NCBI GenBank assembly: GCA_944324215.1
Contig: CALUVP010000054.1
Coordinates: forward strand, 1-64,000
Length of the DNA: 64,000 nt
Direction: 5' to 3'
Source of the DNA: Candidatus Gastranaerophilales bacterium
GTDB lineage: Bacteria; Cyanobacteriota; Vampirovibrionia; Gastranaerophilales; Gastranaerophilaceae
Shown piece by piece: positions 1 to 9,109 of this stretch (position 1 is the first letter of the stretch; every line of letters begins with the position of its first letter). The translations under genes were made by a program, and so were the position numbers. The notes beneath the pieces are model-generated. The model searched no databases and was not told the DNA's origin. It saw only the letters and a list, made by a program, of their open reading frames with translations.

Positions 1-608
1 TCCCCCATAGTAAGAGCTTCTGTTTGGTCATGAGTTACATATATAAAGGTTGTTTGCAATTTTTCATGTAAACGCTTAATCTCAGAACGCATTTGAACTC
101 TTAAATTGGCATCCAAATTTGATAAAGGCTCATCCATGAGAAAGACCTTAGGATTTCTAACAATAGCTCTGCCCAGAGCAACTCTTTGTCTCTGCCCGCC
201 GGAAAGCTGTCTTGGTTTTCTATCTAAAAGCGTATCCAAATTAAGGGAGTTGGCAACTTCTCTAACTTTTCTATCAATATCACTTTTGGAGAATTTTCTC
301 ATTTTTAAGCCAAATGCTATATTATCATAAACGCTCATGTGCGGGTATAGTGCATAGCTTTGAAAAACAAAAGCAATATCCCTATCTTTTGGATTAACAT
401 TGTTTACTAGTTTTTTATCTATCAAAATTTCACCCGACGTAACATCTTCAAGCCCGGCTATCAAACGCAATATGGTAGATTTACCACAGCCTGAGGAACC
501 AACTAGGACGATAAATTCCTTATCCTTAATCTCCAAATCAATATTATCAATTACGTTAGTTTTGCCATCATAGCTTTTTACTAAATTCTTCAGTATCACA
601 TTACTCAT
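1..608 (-). CDS. Sugar ABC transporter ATP-binding subunit, MalK/UgpC type (3' end cut by window edge)
   Basis: This is the nucleotide-binding subunit of an ABC importer, which hydrolyses ATP on the cytoplasmic face to drive uptake. Translating the minus strand from the ATG at 608 gives the full ATPase signature set: Walker [11 protein letters not shown]-loop region [12 protein letters not shown], signature [14 protein letters not shown], Walker [14 protein letters not shown] and H-loop YVTHDQTEA. The [17 protein letters not shown] stretch is typical of CUT1 carbohydrate importers (MalK, UgpC, MsmK). Those proteins carry a C-terminal regulatory domain, which here lies beyond the window. The start lacks a well-spaced Shine-Dalgarno. 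A TATACT box at 618-623 lies 9 nt before the ATG, so the leader may be very short. The substrate cannot be told from this part. Confidence 0.9.
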   Translation of the reverse strand, partial: MSNVILKNLVKSYDGKTNVIDNIDLEIKDKEFIVLVGSSGCGKSTILRLIAGLEDVTSGEILIDKKLVNNVNPKDRDIAFVFQSYALYPHMSVYDNIAFGLKMRKFSKSDIDRKVREVANSLNLDTLLDRKPRQLSGGQRQRVALGRAIVRNPKVFLMDEPLSNLDANLRVQMRSEIKRLHEKLQTTFIYVTHDQTEALTMG

Positions 609-640
609 ATATTTACTAGTATAACTTCTCCTCTTACTGC

Positions 641-1717
641 TTAATTAGGAATTAAAACATTGAATGTCGTGTTTTTAAGAATTTTAGTTTCGACCCAGAC
701 CAGCCCATTTAAGGATTTAACAAAATTTTTTACGCTTGCAAGAACAATTGCTCTTAAAACATTTTTTCTGTTTGCTGAATTTACAATTTTGTACGGTTCG
801 AATATACAATCTAAATCACTCTCTGATAATAATAAAGTATCACTTAGAAACGAGATCAAAGTATAATTACCAGCCAATAATCCTTTTGAAACAACAAATT
901 CATCACTTGGAGTAGACAGAGTTATATTAATTTCACCCATATCCACTGATTTTAAAATAACTTCTAAAATATCTTGAATTATAAACTTTACAATTTCTTC
1001 ATCACTGGAGATAGTTTTAACAAAATTCTCATCATGTTCAACTTTTATTGCAACTTCTTTTTCTTTAAACAGTTGTTCATTATACCTTACCACAGAATTT
1101 ACTAGCCCCAAAATATCAAAGACTCTTTTTTCTGGAGTTGTGTCAGAAGATTCTGTTTTTGATAATTCCAGCAATTTAGCAATAAAGTACATTAATTCTA
1201 CAGAGTTTTTGTTAATTATTTTTATGTATTTTTCTTGTTGAGGATTCATATCTCCACCCAAACCATCGGCCATTGCTTGTGAAAAACCTACTATGGATTG
1301 TATTGGAGATTTTAAGTCATTACTCAATTTTAGCAAAAATTGATTTTTGTCCCTATTGAGCACTTCTTCATCTTTCTTAGAATGTTCCTCAAATTTATTT
1401 ACAGCATCTCTAAAATCAAGAACATAACCCGTTTCAATTTCTTTTACTGTCATATCAAAATAAGCTTCTTTTCCCACAAATTTAGTTATTACAGGTTTAT
1501 GCAACGATATAGAGTTATTAATAAGATTTAAGGGATTTTCTATGAAATCAGAAATATTAGATGTTAACAAGTGCATTTTTGAAGTTTCGAAAATTTCAGC
1601 AGCAGCATCATTAACCCACTCAATTTTTCCTTCTTTATTACATAAAATTAAAGCATCAGGAAGAGCCTTCTCTACGTCTATTGAACTTGTTCTAAATAAA
1701 ATCTTTTTTATATCCAT
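641..1717 (-). CDS. Histidine-kinase-like protein with degenerate catalytic motifs (pseudokinase)
   Basis: This 358-residue protein has the order PAS-like domain (about 15-105), HisKA-like two-helix region (about 125-190), HATPase-like region (about 200-358). There is no membrane segment, so it is probably cytoplasmic. The H-box reads [10 protein letters not shown] where active kinases have SHELRTP, so the phosphoacceptor His is Asn133. The N-box is replaced by a stretch without the conserved Asn. The GTGLGLAI loop is replaced by RKNVLRAIV, although the last strands ([14 protein letters not shown]) still follow the HATPase pattern. The fold looks kept while autophosphorylation looks lost. No response regulator is adjacent. 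It may act as a PAS sensor that scaffolds or inhibits a partner. An AAGGA lies upstream of the ATG. Confidence 0.75.
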   Translation of the reverse strand: MDIKKILFRTSSIDVEKALPDALILCNKEGKIEWVNDAAAEIFETSKMHLLTSNISDFIENPLNLINNSISLHKPVITKFVGKEAYFDMTVKEIETGYVLDFRDAVNKFEEHSKKDEEVLNRDKNQFLLKLSNDLKSPIQSIVGFSQAMADGLGGDMNPQQEKYIKIINKNSVELMYFIAKLLELSKTESSDTTPEKRVFDILGLVNSVVRYNEQLFKEKEVAIKVEHDENFVKTISSDEEIVKFIIQDILEVILKSVDMGEINITLSTPSDEFVVSKGLLAGNYTLISFLSDTLLLSESDLDCIFEPYKIVNSANRKNVLRAIVLASVKNFVKSLNGLVWVETKILKNTTFNVLIPN

Positions 1718-1836
1718 AATTCATTAATCCTTTGAGAGTATTTTATCACAAATACTATTAAAAAAAGATTAACTTTATTAAGTTTTGTAATTTTTTGTAT
1801 TAATATAAAAACATAAAGAAATATGAAGGATAAAAT

Positions 1837-2859
1837 ATGAAATACAAAGACTATTATGAAATATTGGGTGTAAGTAGAGATGCAGATACTGCAGCAATCA
1901 AATCTGCATATCGTAAGTTAGCAAGAAAGTATCATCCAGATGTAAACAAAACAAAAGAAGCAGAAGAAAAATTTAAAGATATAAACGAAGCTTATGAAGT
2001 ATTGTCAGATAAAGCTAAGCGTCAAAGATATGATAGTTTAGGCGCAAATTGGCAGGGTGGTGCCGATTATACACCTCCTCCTGGATTTGAAAATTTCAGT
2101 TTTAATTTCAATCAAGGTGGTACGCAAAACTTTGATTTCAATGGGAGTGGATTTTCTGACTTTTTTAGTTCACTATTTGGTGACATGATGGGCAATATGA
2201 GTTCACAAACAGGCAGTAGGACATATGGAGGTTTCGATTTTACTCAAAATGCCCGTTCTACAAGACAAAGAAGAGCTGCACAACCTAAAACAGAGGATTT
2301 AGATATTACAAAAAACCTCAATGTAACGGCAAAGGAAATCTTTGAGGGTAAACCTATATCAGTAACATTCAGCGAGATGGAAAAGTGTAATCAATGCCAT
2401 GGAAATGGATATTGTTCAAATTGTGGCGGTACAGGAATTGTATCACATCAAAGAACTGTAAAAGTAAAACTTCCAAAAGGTATAACTGAAGGAAAGAAAG
2501 TTCGACTTAAAGGCGAAGGAAAAACTGATGCTTATGGCAATAAAGGAAATTTGTATTTAGTCGTACATTTCAAAGATTCAGAATACGAATTTGATGGTGA
2601 TAATTTAATAAAAGAAGTTGAAGTTACACCTCCAGAAGCAGTTTTAGGGTGTTCAAAGGAAATCACAACCTTACATGGCAAAATTAATATAAAAATTCCT
2701 GCTGGGGTCTCAAGCGGACAATCATTAAGATTAAAACAAATGGGATTACCTAAAACAAGTGGGTATGGTGACTTAAATGCTAAAATTAAAATAGTTATCT
2801 CCAAAAATTTATCAAAAGAAGTTATAGAATTATATAAACAAATCCAAAAACTAAGTTAA
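1837..2859 (+). CDS. DnaJ/CbpA-like J-domain co-chaperone with a half-size zinc finger
   Basis: This Hsp40 co-chaperone would stimulate DnaK ATPase activity and deliver clients. Residues 1-70 are a J domain with the HPD motif (KYHPDVNK). A Gly/Phe/Asn-rich linker (about 75-150) follows, then two C-terminal beta-sandwich domains (LPKGITEGKKVRLKGEGK and IPAGVSSGQSLRLKQMG). Between them are only two zinc repeats, CNQCHGNG at 184-191 and CSNCGGTG at 193-200. Type I DnaJ has four repeats and type II (CbpA) has none. At 340 residues it is shorter than classical DnaJ (about 375). The start has an AAGGA Shine-Dalgarno. dnaK and grpE are not in the window, so this may be a second, specialised J protein. 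Confidence 0.9.
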   Translation: MKYKDYYEILGVSRDADTAAIKSAYRKLARKYHPDVNKTKEAEEKFKDINEAYEVLSDKAKRQRYDSLGANWQGGADYTPPPGFENFSFNFNQGGTQNFDFNGSGFSDFFSSLFGDMMGNMSSQTGSRTYGGFDFTQNARSTRQRRAAQPKTEDLDITKNLNVTAKEIFEGKPISVTFSEMEKCNQCHGNGYCSNCGGTGIVSHQRTVKVKLPKGITEGKKVRLKGEGKTDAYGNKGNLYLVVHFKDSEYEFDGDNLIKEVEVTPPEAVLGCSKEITTLHGKINIKIPAGVSSGQSLRLKQMGLPKTSGYGDLNAKIKIVISKNLSKEVIELYKQIQKLS

Positions 2860-2959
2860 TAAAAAAAACACTTTGAAGATATCGAAAATAGTTTTTAATA
2901 TTTTCTTGACATAATAAACATTTACAAAGAAAATAATGTATAGCAGTTGGAGAGAAAAT

Positions 2960-4057
2960 ATGACTAAACAAACTTTCTTACATGATAAACACATTACACT
3001 TGGTGCAAGAATGGTTGATTTCGCAGGTTGGGATATGCCTGTTCAATACTCTTCTATAATAGAAGAACATAAGACTGTAAGAGAAAATGTTGGATTGTTT
3101 GATGTTTCACACATGGGGGAAATTATAGTACAAGGAGAAGATGCACTTCCTTTATTAAACAAACTGGTACCTCAAGATTTAAAAAAGCTTGTAGACTTAA
3201 AGGCAATTTATTGTCAGCTTACAAACAAAAAGGGTGGAATTATTGATGATTTGATAATCTACAAGCTGGGAAAGGATAAATATCTAATTATAGCAAACGC
3301 TTCTCGAATAGATGAAGATTTGAATTGGATGGTCAGAAACAAGCTAGGCTTTAATGTTGATATTATTAATGAATCACACAATTATTCACTATTGGCTGTA
3401 CAAGGGCCTAAGGCCTGCAGTTTAATACAAAAGCTGGGTATAGACGAATTGCCGCATTTCTTTACGATAAAAAGAGGTGCTCTATTCAATATAAATTTAT
3501 GGATATCAAGAACAGGATACACAGGAGAGGACGGGGTTGAAATACTTGTAAGAAATGAATTCTCTGAATATTTGTGGGAAAAATTGTTAGAATCCGGTAA
3601 AGAATATTGTATTAAGCCAATTGGATTAGGAGCGAGAGACACTTTGCGCCTAGAAGCAGCTTTACACCTATATGGAAATGATTTGGATGAAAATACAACA
3701 CCAGTGGAAGCTGGCCTAGCTTGGTCTGTTCCGCAGAATAAACAGGAAGATTACAATGGAAAAAAATATATACTGGACCAACTTGAACACGGAGTACAAA
3801 AAAAATTAATTGGTTTAAGAATGCTTGATAAAAATATTGCAAGACATGGTTATGAGGTATATTATAATAACAAGAAAATAGGTATAATAACCAGTGGCGG
3901 AATTTCACCAATAAGAGGCGATAATATTGCTTTAGCATACATAAAGAATCTTGACAATTTAACTGTAGGCTCTACAATTCAAGTAAAGATAAGAGAAAAG
4001 TTACACAATGCAGAAATAGTAAAAAGGCCTTTTGTAAAGAAAAATAATAAGGGATAA
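2960..4057 (+). CDS. gcvT: Glycine cleavage system T protein (aminomethyltransferase)
   Basis: GcvT transfers the methylene group from the aminomethyl-lipoyl arm of GcvH to tetrahydrofolate, releasing ammonia. The N-terminus (HDKHITLGARMVDFAGWDMP) and the VGLFDVSHMGE segment are family hallmarks, and GYTGEDGVEI and GLGARDTLRLEA match the folate-binding core. The 365-residue length is normal. I place the start at ATG 2960, not the in-frame ATG at 2936, because GGAGAG sits 5-10 nt before it and the product then starts at the usual point. It is the first gene of gcvT-gcvH-gcvPA, with 24 nt to gcvH. FolD, encoded at 12.9 kb, acts on the resulting one-carbon unit. Confidence 0.96.
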   Translation: MTKQTFLHDKHITLGARMVDFAGWDMPVQYSSIIEEHKTVRENVGLFDVSHMGEIIVQGEDALPLLNKLVPQDLKKLVDLKAIYCQLTNKKGGIIDDLIIYKLGKDKYLIIANASRIDEDLNWMVRNKLGFNVDIINESHNYSLLAVQGPKACSLIQKLGIDELPHFFTIKRGALFNINLWISRTGYTGEDGVEILVRNEFSEYLWEKLLESGKEYCIKPIGLGARDTLRLEAALHLYGNDLDENTTPVEAGLAWSVPQNKQEDYNGKKYILDQLEHGVQKKLIGLRMLDKNIARHGYEVYYNNKKIGIITSGGISPIRGDNIALAYIKNLDNLTVGSTIQVKIREKLHNAEIVKRPFVKKNNKG

Positions 4058-4081
4058 ATAGCAATAAAGGAGACAATTTGA

Positions 4082-4456
4082 ATGAACGAAAGTATGTTAT
4101 GCACAAAAACACACGAATATCTTCTTGAACAAGACGGGAAATATGAAATAGGAATAACGGATTATGCTATTCAACAACTTGGTGATATTGTGTTTATTGA
4201 GCTTCCGGAAGTGGGAACAGAATTTACCAAGAATGAAGCTTTTGCGACAATTGAATCTGTAAAAGCAGCTTCTGAGATATATATGCCAATATCTGGAAAA
4301 GTTGTTGAAGTTAATGAACAGATAGTAAACACTCCCGAATTATTAAATGATGATACCTTTGAGGACAAATGGTTCATCAAAATTGAATCTTCTGCAGATC
4401 AAGTTGAATTTGCAGATTTACTGGACTACTCAGACTATAAAGAAGAAATTGAATAA
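4082..4456 (+). CDS. gcvH: Glycine cleavage system H protein (lipoyl carrier)
   Basis: GcvH carries the lipoyl arm that shuttles the aminomethyl intermediate from the P protein to the T protein. The lipoylation site is visible in the segment ATIESVKAASEIYMP, where the Lys of ESVKAASE is the attachment residue. ITDYAIQQLGDIVFIELPEVG is the typical upstream strand pair. At 124 residues it has normal length. AAAGGAG lies upstream of the ATG. Its stop codon overlaps the gcvPA start by one base (TAATG), so the two are probably translationally coupled. Confidence 0.97.
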   Translation: MNESMLCTKTHEYLLEQDGKYEIGITDYAIQQLGDIVFIELPEVGTEFTKNEAFATIESVKAASEIYMPISGKVVEVNEQIVNTPELLNDDTFEDKWFIKIESSADQVEFADLLDYSDYKEEIE

Positions 4457-5694
4457 TGAATAAATTTTTAGCACATAGCAATAACATTAGAGATGAAATG
4501 CTTAAAACCATTTCAAAGGCCTCATTAGAAGATTTATTTACACAAATACCTATAAAATGTAAAAATTTTTCTATGAATAAACCTATTACTGAGCTTGAAG
4601 CACAATTACAAATTAGGAAGCTCGCAGAGCAAAATAAAACAAAATATGCTAAGTTCATAGGAGGAGGCGTCTATAACAAATTTATACCTGCATGTATAAG
4701 TTATGTTACACAGCGTTTTGAATTTTTAACAGCTTATACTCCATACCAACCTGAAATTTCGCAGGGAACGTTGCAGGCTATTTATGAATATCAAACAATG
4801 ATTTCACGCATAACAGGCATGGATGTAGCAAATGCATCAATGTATGATGCCGCTTCTGCTTGTGCAGAGGCTGTATTAATGGCTCATAGAATTAGCAAAG
4901 GTAAAAAGAATAAAGTTCTAATATCAAATAAGTTGAATCCTGAATATAGTGAAGTTATAAAGACATATTGCTGGGCACAAAATATAGAAATTAATTGGTT
5001 TGAAGATATACCAGATAATCTAGAAGAGTATTTTGCGGTGCTTATTCAATACCCTGATTATTTTGGAGAAATCTCAGAAATATATAAGATAAATACAACA
5101 TTGATCGTATGTGCAAATTTATCGGCACTTGCCATTATTAAGCCTCCGATAGAAGCAGATATTGTGGTGGGAGATATCCAACCTCTTGGGATACCAATGA
5201 ATTTTGGAGGACCACATGCTGGATATATGGCTTGTAAAGAAGCTTTTTTGAGACAATTACCAGGAAGATTGGTAGGAAGAACAATAGATAGCGATGGCAA
5301 ACAAGCATTTACATTAACAATCCAAACAAGAGAACAGCATATAAAAAGAGAAAAGGCTACAAGTAATATTTGTTCAAATCAATCATTGATTGCGCTTGCA
5401 GCAACATTATACTTAAGTTTATTAGGCGAGCAAGGTTTTAGACAAACTTCTATAATTTCTGCAAATTTAGCTCATGCCTTATCAAATATGCTTAGAGGTA
5501 AAGGTATTAGAACTCTAAATAAAAACTTCTTCAATGAATTTGTAATAGAAGTCAATAATTCAGACAAGTTCTTGGAGCAACTAAAAAATGCCGGAATCCT
5601 TGGGGGGATAAGACTCGACGAGAAACATATTCTCGTATGTACTACAGAAATGAATTCAGAAGAAGAAATTGTAAATTATATTGAAGCTATCTAA
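4456..5694 (+). CDS. gcvPA: Glycine dehydrogenase (decarboxylating) P protein, subunit 1
   Basis: GcvPA is the first half of the two-subunit P protein that decarboxylates glycine. The segments YTPYQPEISQGTLQAIYEYQT, MYDAASACAEAV and PRQLPGRLVGRT-like (LRQLPGRLVGRTID) are characteristic, as is TREQHIKREKATSNICSNQ near the C-terminus. At 412 residues it is somewhat shorter than the common length of about 440-450. The pyridoxal-phosphate lysine lies in the other subunit, GcvPB, which usually follows directly. Here a nucleoside transporter follows instead, so gcvPB must be elsewhere or absent. The start overlaps the gcvH stop. Confidence 0.95.
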   Translation: MNKFLAHSNNIRDEMLKTISKASLEDLFTQIPIKCKNFSMNKPITELEAQLQIRKLAEQNKTKYAKFIGGGVYNKFIPACISYVTQRFEFLTAYTPYQPEISQGTLQAIYEYQTMISRITGMDVANASMYDAASACAEAVLMAHRISKGKKNKVLISNKLNPEYSEVIKTYCWAQNIEINWFEDIPDNLEEYFAVLIQYPDYFGEISEIYKINTTLIVCANLSALAIIKPPIEADIVVGDIQPLGIPMNFGGPHAGYMACKEAFLRQLPGRLVGRTIDSDGKQAFTLTIQTREQHIKREKATSNICSNQSLIALAATLYLSLLGEQGFRQTSIISANLAHALSNMLRGKGIRTLNKNFFNEFVIEVNNSDKFLEQLKNAGILGGIRLDEKHILVCTTEMNSEEEIVNYIEAI

Positions 5695-5711
5695 TTATGA
5701 TGGTTTCTTTT

Positions 5712-5720
5712 TGCTATAAT
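5712..5720 (+). promoter_or_regulatory. Extended -10 promoter element before the nucleoside transporter gene
   Basis: TGCTATAAT contains a perfect TATAAT with the TGn extension, lying between the gcvPA stop and the next start. No good -35 box is visible at the expected spacing. The expected transcript would begin near 5727, with AGGAG as the ribosome binding site 6 nt before the ATG at 5749. Confidence 0.55.
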
Positions 5721-5748
5721 AGATAAAAAGTATATTTTAGGAGTATGA

Positions 5749-7017
5749 ATGGAAAGATTTGTTGGGATTATAGGCATTTTTGCAATTTTCTTAATTGTAT
5801 ACTTGATGTCAAATAATAAAAAAGCTATAAATTATAAAACAATAATTACTGGTTTCATTTTACAAATATTGTTAGCTATTTTTATATTTAAAGTCCCAAT
5901 AGGCGAAAAAATATTTCTTTTGATTGGTGATTTTATAAAAAAAATACTTGATTTTGCGACTGAAGGAGGATTATTTGTATTTGGTCCACTACTTAATAAA
6001 ACAAAGTTGAGTGAATTATTCGGTACAGGAAGTAGTATTTTTGCAGTTCAATTAATATGCACTAACATTTTTATGATGGTTCTTGTTAATATTTTATATT
6101 ATTATGGAATTATGCAAAGAGTTGTTGCAGCTTTAGGTAAAGCAATGAACAAGATTATGCATGTTTCAGGAGCAGAAGCTCTATCAAATGTTGCTAGTTC
6201 TTTTGTAGGACAAATTCTTGCTCAAATTATGATAAAGCCTTATTTGGAAAAGCTTACTCGTTCGGAACTTCTTGCCTCAATGTCTGGTAGTATGGCTTGT
6301 ATTTCCGGAGCTATTATGCCAATTTACATTGGTATGGGCATTCCTGCTCATTATATTCTTGCGTCATCTGTTATGGCAGCACCAGGTGCTTTAATTTTGG
6401 CTAAAATTATGTATCCAGAAACAGGTGAACCTGAAACTCGAGATAATATAAGAATTTCAAAGAGAAGAACTTTTGCTAACGTCTTTGAGGCGATATCTAA
6501 TGGAGCTTCCGAAGGTATGAAAGTCGCTATTAATGTTACAGCTATGATTTTGGCATTAGTAGCTTTAGTTGCCTTTATTGATTGGCTACTTGGACTTAGT
6601 GGACTATTTTTGTATAAATTCTGCCCGGGATGTTCTCACTTTGCATTTCTTTCTCATCTTTCTTTGAAGTTCATTTTGGGAAAAATATTTGCAATGTTCG
6701 CAATTATTATTGGAGTACCACTAAAAGATGCCTCTATTGTAGGAGCACTTATGGGTACCAAACTTGTTCTTAATGAAATGGTTGCTTATGTTAATCTTTC
6801 ACAAATAGCACATTCACTTACCCCTAAGAGCTTTATGCTAGCAAGTTTTGCATTATGTAGTTTTGGGAATTTCGGCTCTATTGCCATACAAATCGGAGGA
6901 ATTGGAGAACTTGCTCCCAATCAAAAGAAAAATCTAGCAAGATTGGGACTACGAGCTCTTATTTGTGGTACACTTAGTTGTTATCTATCAGCCGCAATTG
7001 TGGGTGTCATTATGTGA
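5749..7017 (+). CDS. nupC: Concentrative nucleoside transporter (NupC/CNT family)
   Basis: CNT proteins import nucleosides by cation symport across the cytoplasmic membrane. The 422-residue product is strongly hydrophobic. It has the family core: GLFVFGPLLN, the SGAEALSNVASSFVGQ helical hairpin, and the second hairpin near GALMGTKLVLNEMVAYV. CSFGNFGSIAIQIGGIGELAP is a clear C-terminal CNT segment. AGGAG precedes the start at 5749. It has its own extended -10 box after the glycine cleavage genes. Its 3' end overlaps a convergent small gene by 30 nt. Substrate choice (purine or pyrimidine) cannot be decided by eye. Confidence 0.93.
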   Translation: MERFVGIIGIFAIFLIVYLMSNNKKAINYKTIITGFILQILLAIFIFKVPIGEKIFLLIGDFIKKILDFATEGGLFVFGPLLNKTKLSELFGTGSSIFAVQLICTNIFMMVLVNILYYYGIMQRVVAALGKAMNKIMHVSGAEALSNVASSFVGQILAQIMIKPYLEKLTRSELLASMSGSMACISGAIMPIYIGMGIPAHYILASSVMAAPGALILAKIMYPETGEPETRDNIRISKRRTFANVFEAISNGASEGMKVAINVTAMILALVALVAFIDWLLGLSGLFLYKFCPGCSHFAFLSHLSLKFILGKIFAMFAIIIGVPLKDASIVGALMGTKLVLNEMVAYVNLSQIAHSLTPKSFMLASFALCSFGNFGSIAIQIGGIGELAPNQKKNLARLGLRALICGTLSCYLSAAIVGVIM

Positions 7018-7281
7018 CACAACTTCATCCTCTATTGACTCACACAAACCTTTTGTTATAGATAGTTTTTCCGATATTAATGTCAGCATATTTATACATT
7101 TGTTTCTTTCATCGCTTATATTAAGAGATATATCGCGTGATGAATTGTAATATTGCCCACTTATTTCTTTATTTAAAAAATAATTGTGTGTTATCACTAT
7201 TACTGTATTTATTGAATCTAGCTCATTATATAATTTCTGACAAAAATTTAGCAAGTTTGCTATATGGTTATTACCCATCAT
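6988..7281 (-). CDS. Hypothetical 97-residue protein
   Basis: I do not recognise this protein. It is a small polar protein predicted mostly helical, with segments NLLNFCQKLYNELDSI and NMLTLISEKLSITKGLCESIEDEV, and it has no signal peptide or membrane helix. It is probably real because GGAGGG sits 5-6 nt before the ATG at 7281. It converges on the transporter gene and overlaps its 3' end by 30 nt. The next ATG, one codon in, is an equally possible start. Confidence 0.55.
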   Translation of the reverse strand: MMGNNHIANLLNFCQKLYNELDSINTVIVITHNYFLNKEISGQYYNSSRDISLNISDERNKCINMLTLISEKLSITKGLCESIEDEVVSHNDTHNCG

Positions 7282-7376
7282 AAGCCCTCCATATTATTAA
7301 ATTTTTTATACTTCCTATTTATAATATTTAGTATAGAACGACTATAAAAAATATTATTAATGTATTTTCCAATACA

Positions 7377-8456
7377 CTATTTACAAGTAATAAAAGCATT
7401 TAAATATTGAATTAATTCATTAAAGGAAACATCATTATTTGTATTCTGACGGGTTTTTAAATAATCAGATATTGTATCTAATATTTCAATGAATGTAGAT
7501 TCTGAAATACTGCCAGTCATATAGTCTTCATAAACTTCTAATATGTATGCGTAAGTATCTTCACCAGAATATTTTTTTATTTTTATAAAAGCTTGTTTTA
7601 CATCTTCACTTTTAAAATTTACATTTATTATATCACTGTATAATGCAGCTGAATTTTTAATTTTTTTTATAATGATATCCTCAGGCATATACTGCATCAT
7701 TGTCTCAAAATAGTTCACAAAATTTTCATATAAACGTTCTTGTCTAAATTTTTTATAATTAAACTTTGTTATAAAAAAATTATTTAAGAACTGAATCAGA
7801 TCGTTGTCATTAACAAAATACTTATTTTTTATTAAATTCCATTTATCATCAATGCCGTTCTCTCTGAGAAAATCAGTAATTAAAACCAGTTGATTAAGTT
7901 CTCTGTTATTGTTTAACTTATAGTATAAATTCCTCTTTGAAACTCCATCAGTTTCTACAACTGTAACAAAAATTTTTTTTAGCATTGTAAAAATACTTGC
8001 AGCTTGTAGATTTTCTGACTTTATTTGTGACCAGAAACCATGTAATAATTGAAACATTGCTGATTGCTTTTCATGCCCTGAAAGCCTTTCGCCAAAAATT
8101 ATTTTTGAATATATACTGTTATCAAATAAACGCAATTTTAGCTTATTGCCACTTAATAAATATTTATTTCTTATTGTTTTTATTGCTTTTTCATTTTGCA
8201 CAGTGGTCTTTTTGTAACACTCACATACAGCATGCAATAATAAAGAAAGTGATACTATTCTATTCAAGCCATCTACGATAGTATATTGATCAAATGTCTT
8301 TTGACTTACATATATAACACCTAAATCAATCTTTTGGGTAAATTGTTCATCCTCGGTAATTAAGTCCAAAAAATTTACACCCACAAAATTTGCATAATCC
8401 AATGTGTATAAATCTTTTGCTTTATTTATAAATTCTAATAAATTTACAACTTTCAT
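7377..8456 (-). CDS. DUF262-like (GmrSD N-terminal domain type) protein
   Basis: The segment TIVDGLNRIVSLSLLLHAV near residues 57-76 corresponds to the DGQQR box of DUF262 proteins, the ParB/sulfiredoxin-fold nucleotide-hydrolysing domain of GmrSD type IV restriction enzymes and SspE. Both Gln positions differ here (DGLNR). The rest of the 359 residues is helical and matches no nuclease domain I can see, with no HNH motif. It follows the winged-helix gene after a 2 nt gap and must be co-transcribed with it. A defence role is possible but unproven. The divergent box may mean a regulatory or non-catalytic protein. Identification is at fold level only. Confidence 0.5.
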   Translation of the reverse strand: MKVVNLLEFINKAKDLYTLDYANFVGVNFLDLITEDEQFTQKIDLGVIYVSQKTFDQYTIVDGLNRIVSLSLLLHAVCECYKKTTVQNEKAIKTIRNKYLLSGNKLKLRLFDNSIYSKIIFGERLSGHEKQSAMFQLLHGFWSQIKSENLQAASIFTMLKKIFVTVVETDGVSKRNLYYKLNNNRELNQLVLITDFLRENGIDDKWNLIKNKYFVNDNDLIQFLNNFFITKFNYKKFRQERLYENFVNYFETMMQYMPEDIIIKKIKNSAALYSDIINVNFKSEDVKQAFIKIKKYSGEDTYAYILEVYEDYMTGSISESTFIEILDTISDYLKTRQNTNNDVSFNELIQYLNAFITCK

Positions 8457-8458
8457 AA

Positions 8459-9109
8459 CTACTCGGCTAAAACAAACCCTCCTGAAGGAACATTTTTTAA
8501 TTTGTCACCAACAATTTTTGCACGTAAATTCTTTATATATTTGTACACGTAATCCCTTGGTAACTCTAATAGATTAGCTAAATCTTTTGCGTAAACAGTT
8601 TTGCCGATGTTATTCATTAAATAATCAAAAACTAATTGTTCTCTATCAGTTAAGACTTTTTTTAGCATTATATGAACTTCTTTTTGTGAAGAAGCTCCAT
8701 CTACTTTTTCCAACATAGGAATATCTTTATTAAGATCTTTTGTTTCAGATGGCAAAACTTCTTTTCTTTTTAATTCTTTATTTTTATTCTTGACAGTATT
8801 TCGTTCTGAATCATTTTTTACATTGATGTTCTTTTTTTCTTTTAATTGATTTCTACCTATTGAAAACGGAGTATGTGAAATCTGTCTTTCTCTCTCAAAA
8901 GCTCTTTCGGCAATCTTTGAAAAACCGTCATTTACTTTGGTATCTGTCGTTGATGAAGTTCCTTTTGTCATAACAATATCAACCAAATCATTGGTTGGTT
9001 TTTTCTCTTCTACCTCTTTACCAAGTCTTGCCGCAAATTCTTCCAAAGTTATTTTCTCAAGAGAACTCCTCCACTGTCTTATCTCTTCTTTCGTTAAATA
9101 ATTAGGCAT
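8459..9109 (-). CDS. Protein with C-terminal winged-helix DNA-binding domain
   Basis: The N-terminal 45 residues are helical (LTKEEIRQWRSSLEKITLEEF). A polar, low-complexity Lys/Asn/Thr/Ser linker fills about 50-145. The last 70 residues form a winged helix: LTDREQLVFDYLMNN, KTVYAKDLANLLELP, then YVYKYIKNLRAKI as the likely recognition helix, ending in the hairpin KLKNVPSGGFVLAE. This resembles OmpR-type or HTH domains but has no receiver domain. The start is ATG 9109, preceded by AGGAGA, not the TTG one codon earlier. It is followed 2 nt downstream by the DUF262-like gene, so it may regulate or recruit that protein to DNA. Function unknown. Confidence 0.6.
   Translation of the reverse strand: MPNYLTKEEIRQWRSSLEKITLEEFAARLGKEVEEKKPTNDLVDIVMTKGTSSTTDTKVNDGFSKIAERAFERERQISHTPFSIGRNQLKEKKNINVKNDSERNTVKNKNKELKRKEVLPSETKDLNKDIPMLEKVDGASSQKEVHIMLKKVLTDREQLVFDYLMNNIGKTVYAKDLANLLELPRDYVYKYIKNLRAKIVGDKLKNVPSGGFVLAE

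Noticed and set aside
2906-2940. TTGACA as a possible -35 for gcvT
   Set aside because: No -10 box lies at 16-18 nt; the nearest candidates are 20-22 nt away, so I did not list it as a promoter.
2860-2959. Glycine riboswitch before gcvT
   Set aside because: The region is too short and AT-rich, and lacks the conserved GC-rich tandem aptamer features.
3612-3938. Open frame of 108 codons antisense to gcvT
   Set aside because: It lies wholly within a well-conserved gene, has no ribosome site and its product resembles no protein.
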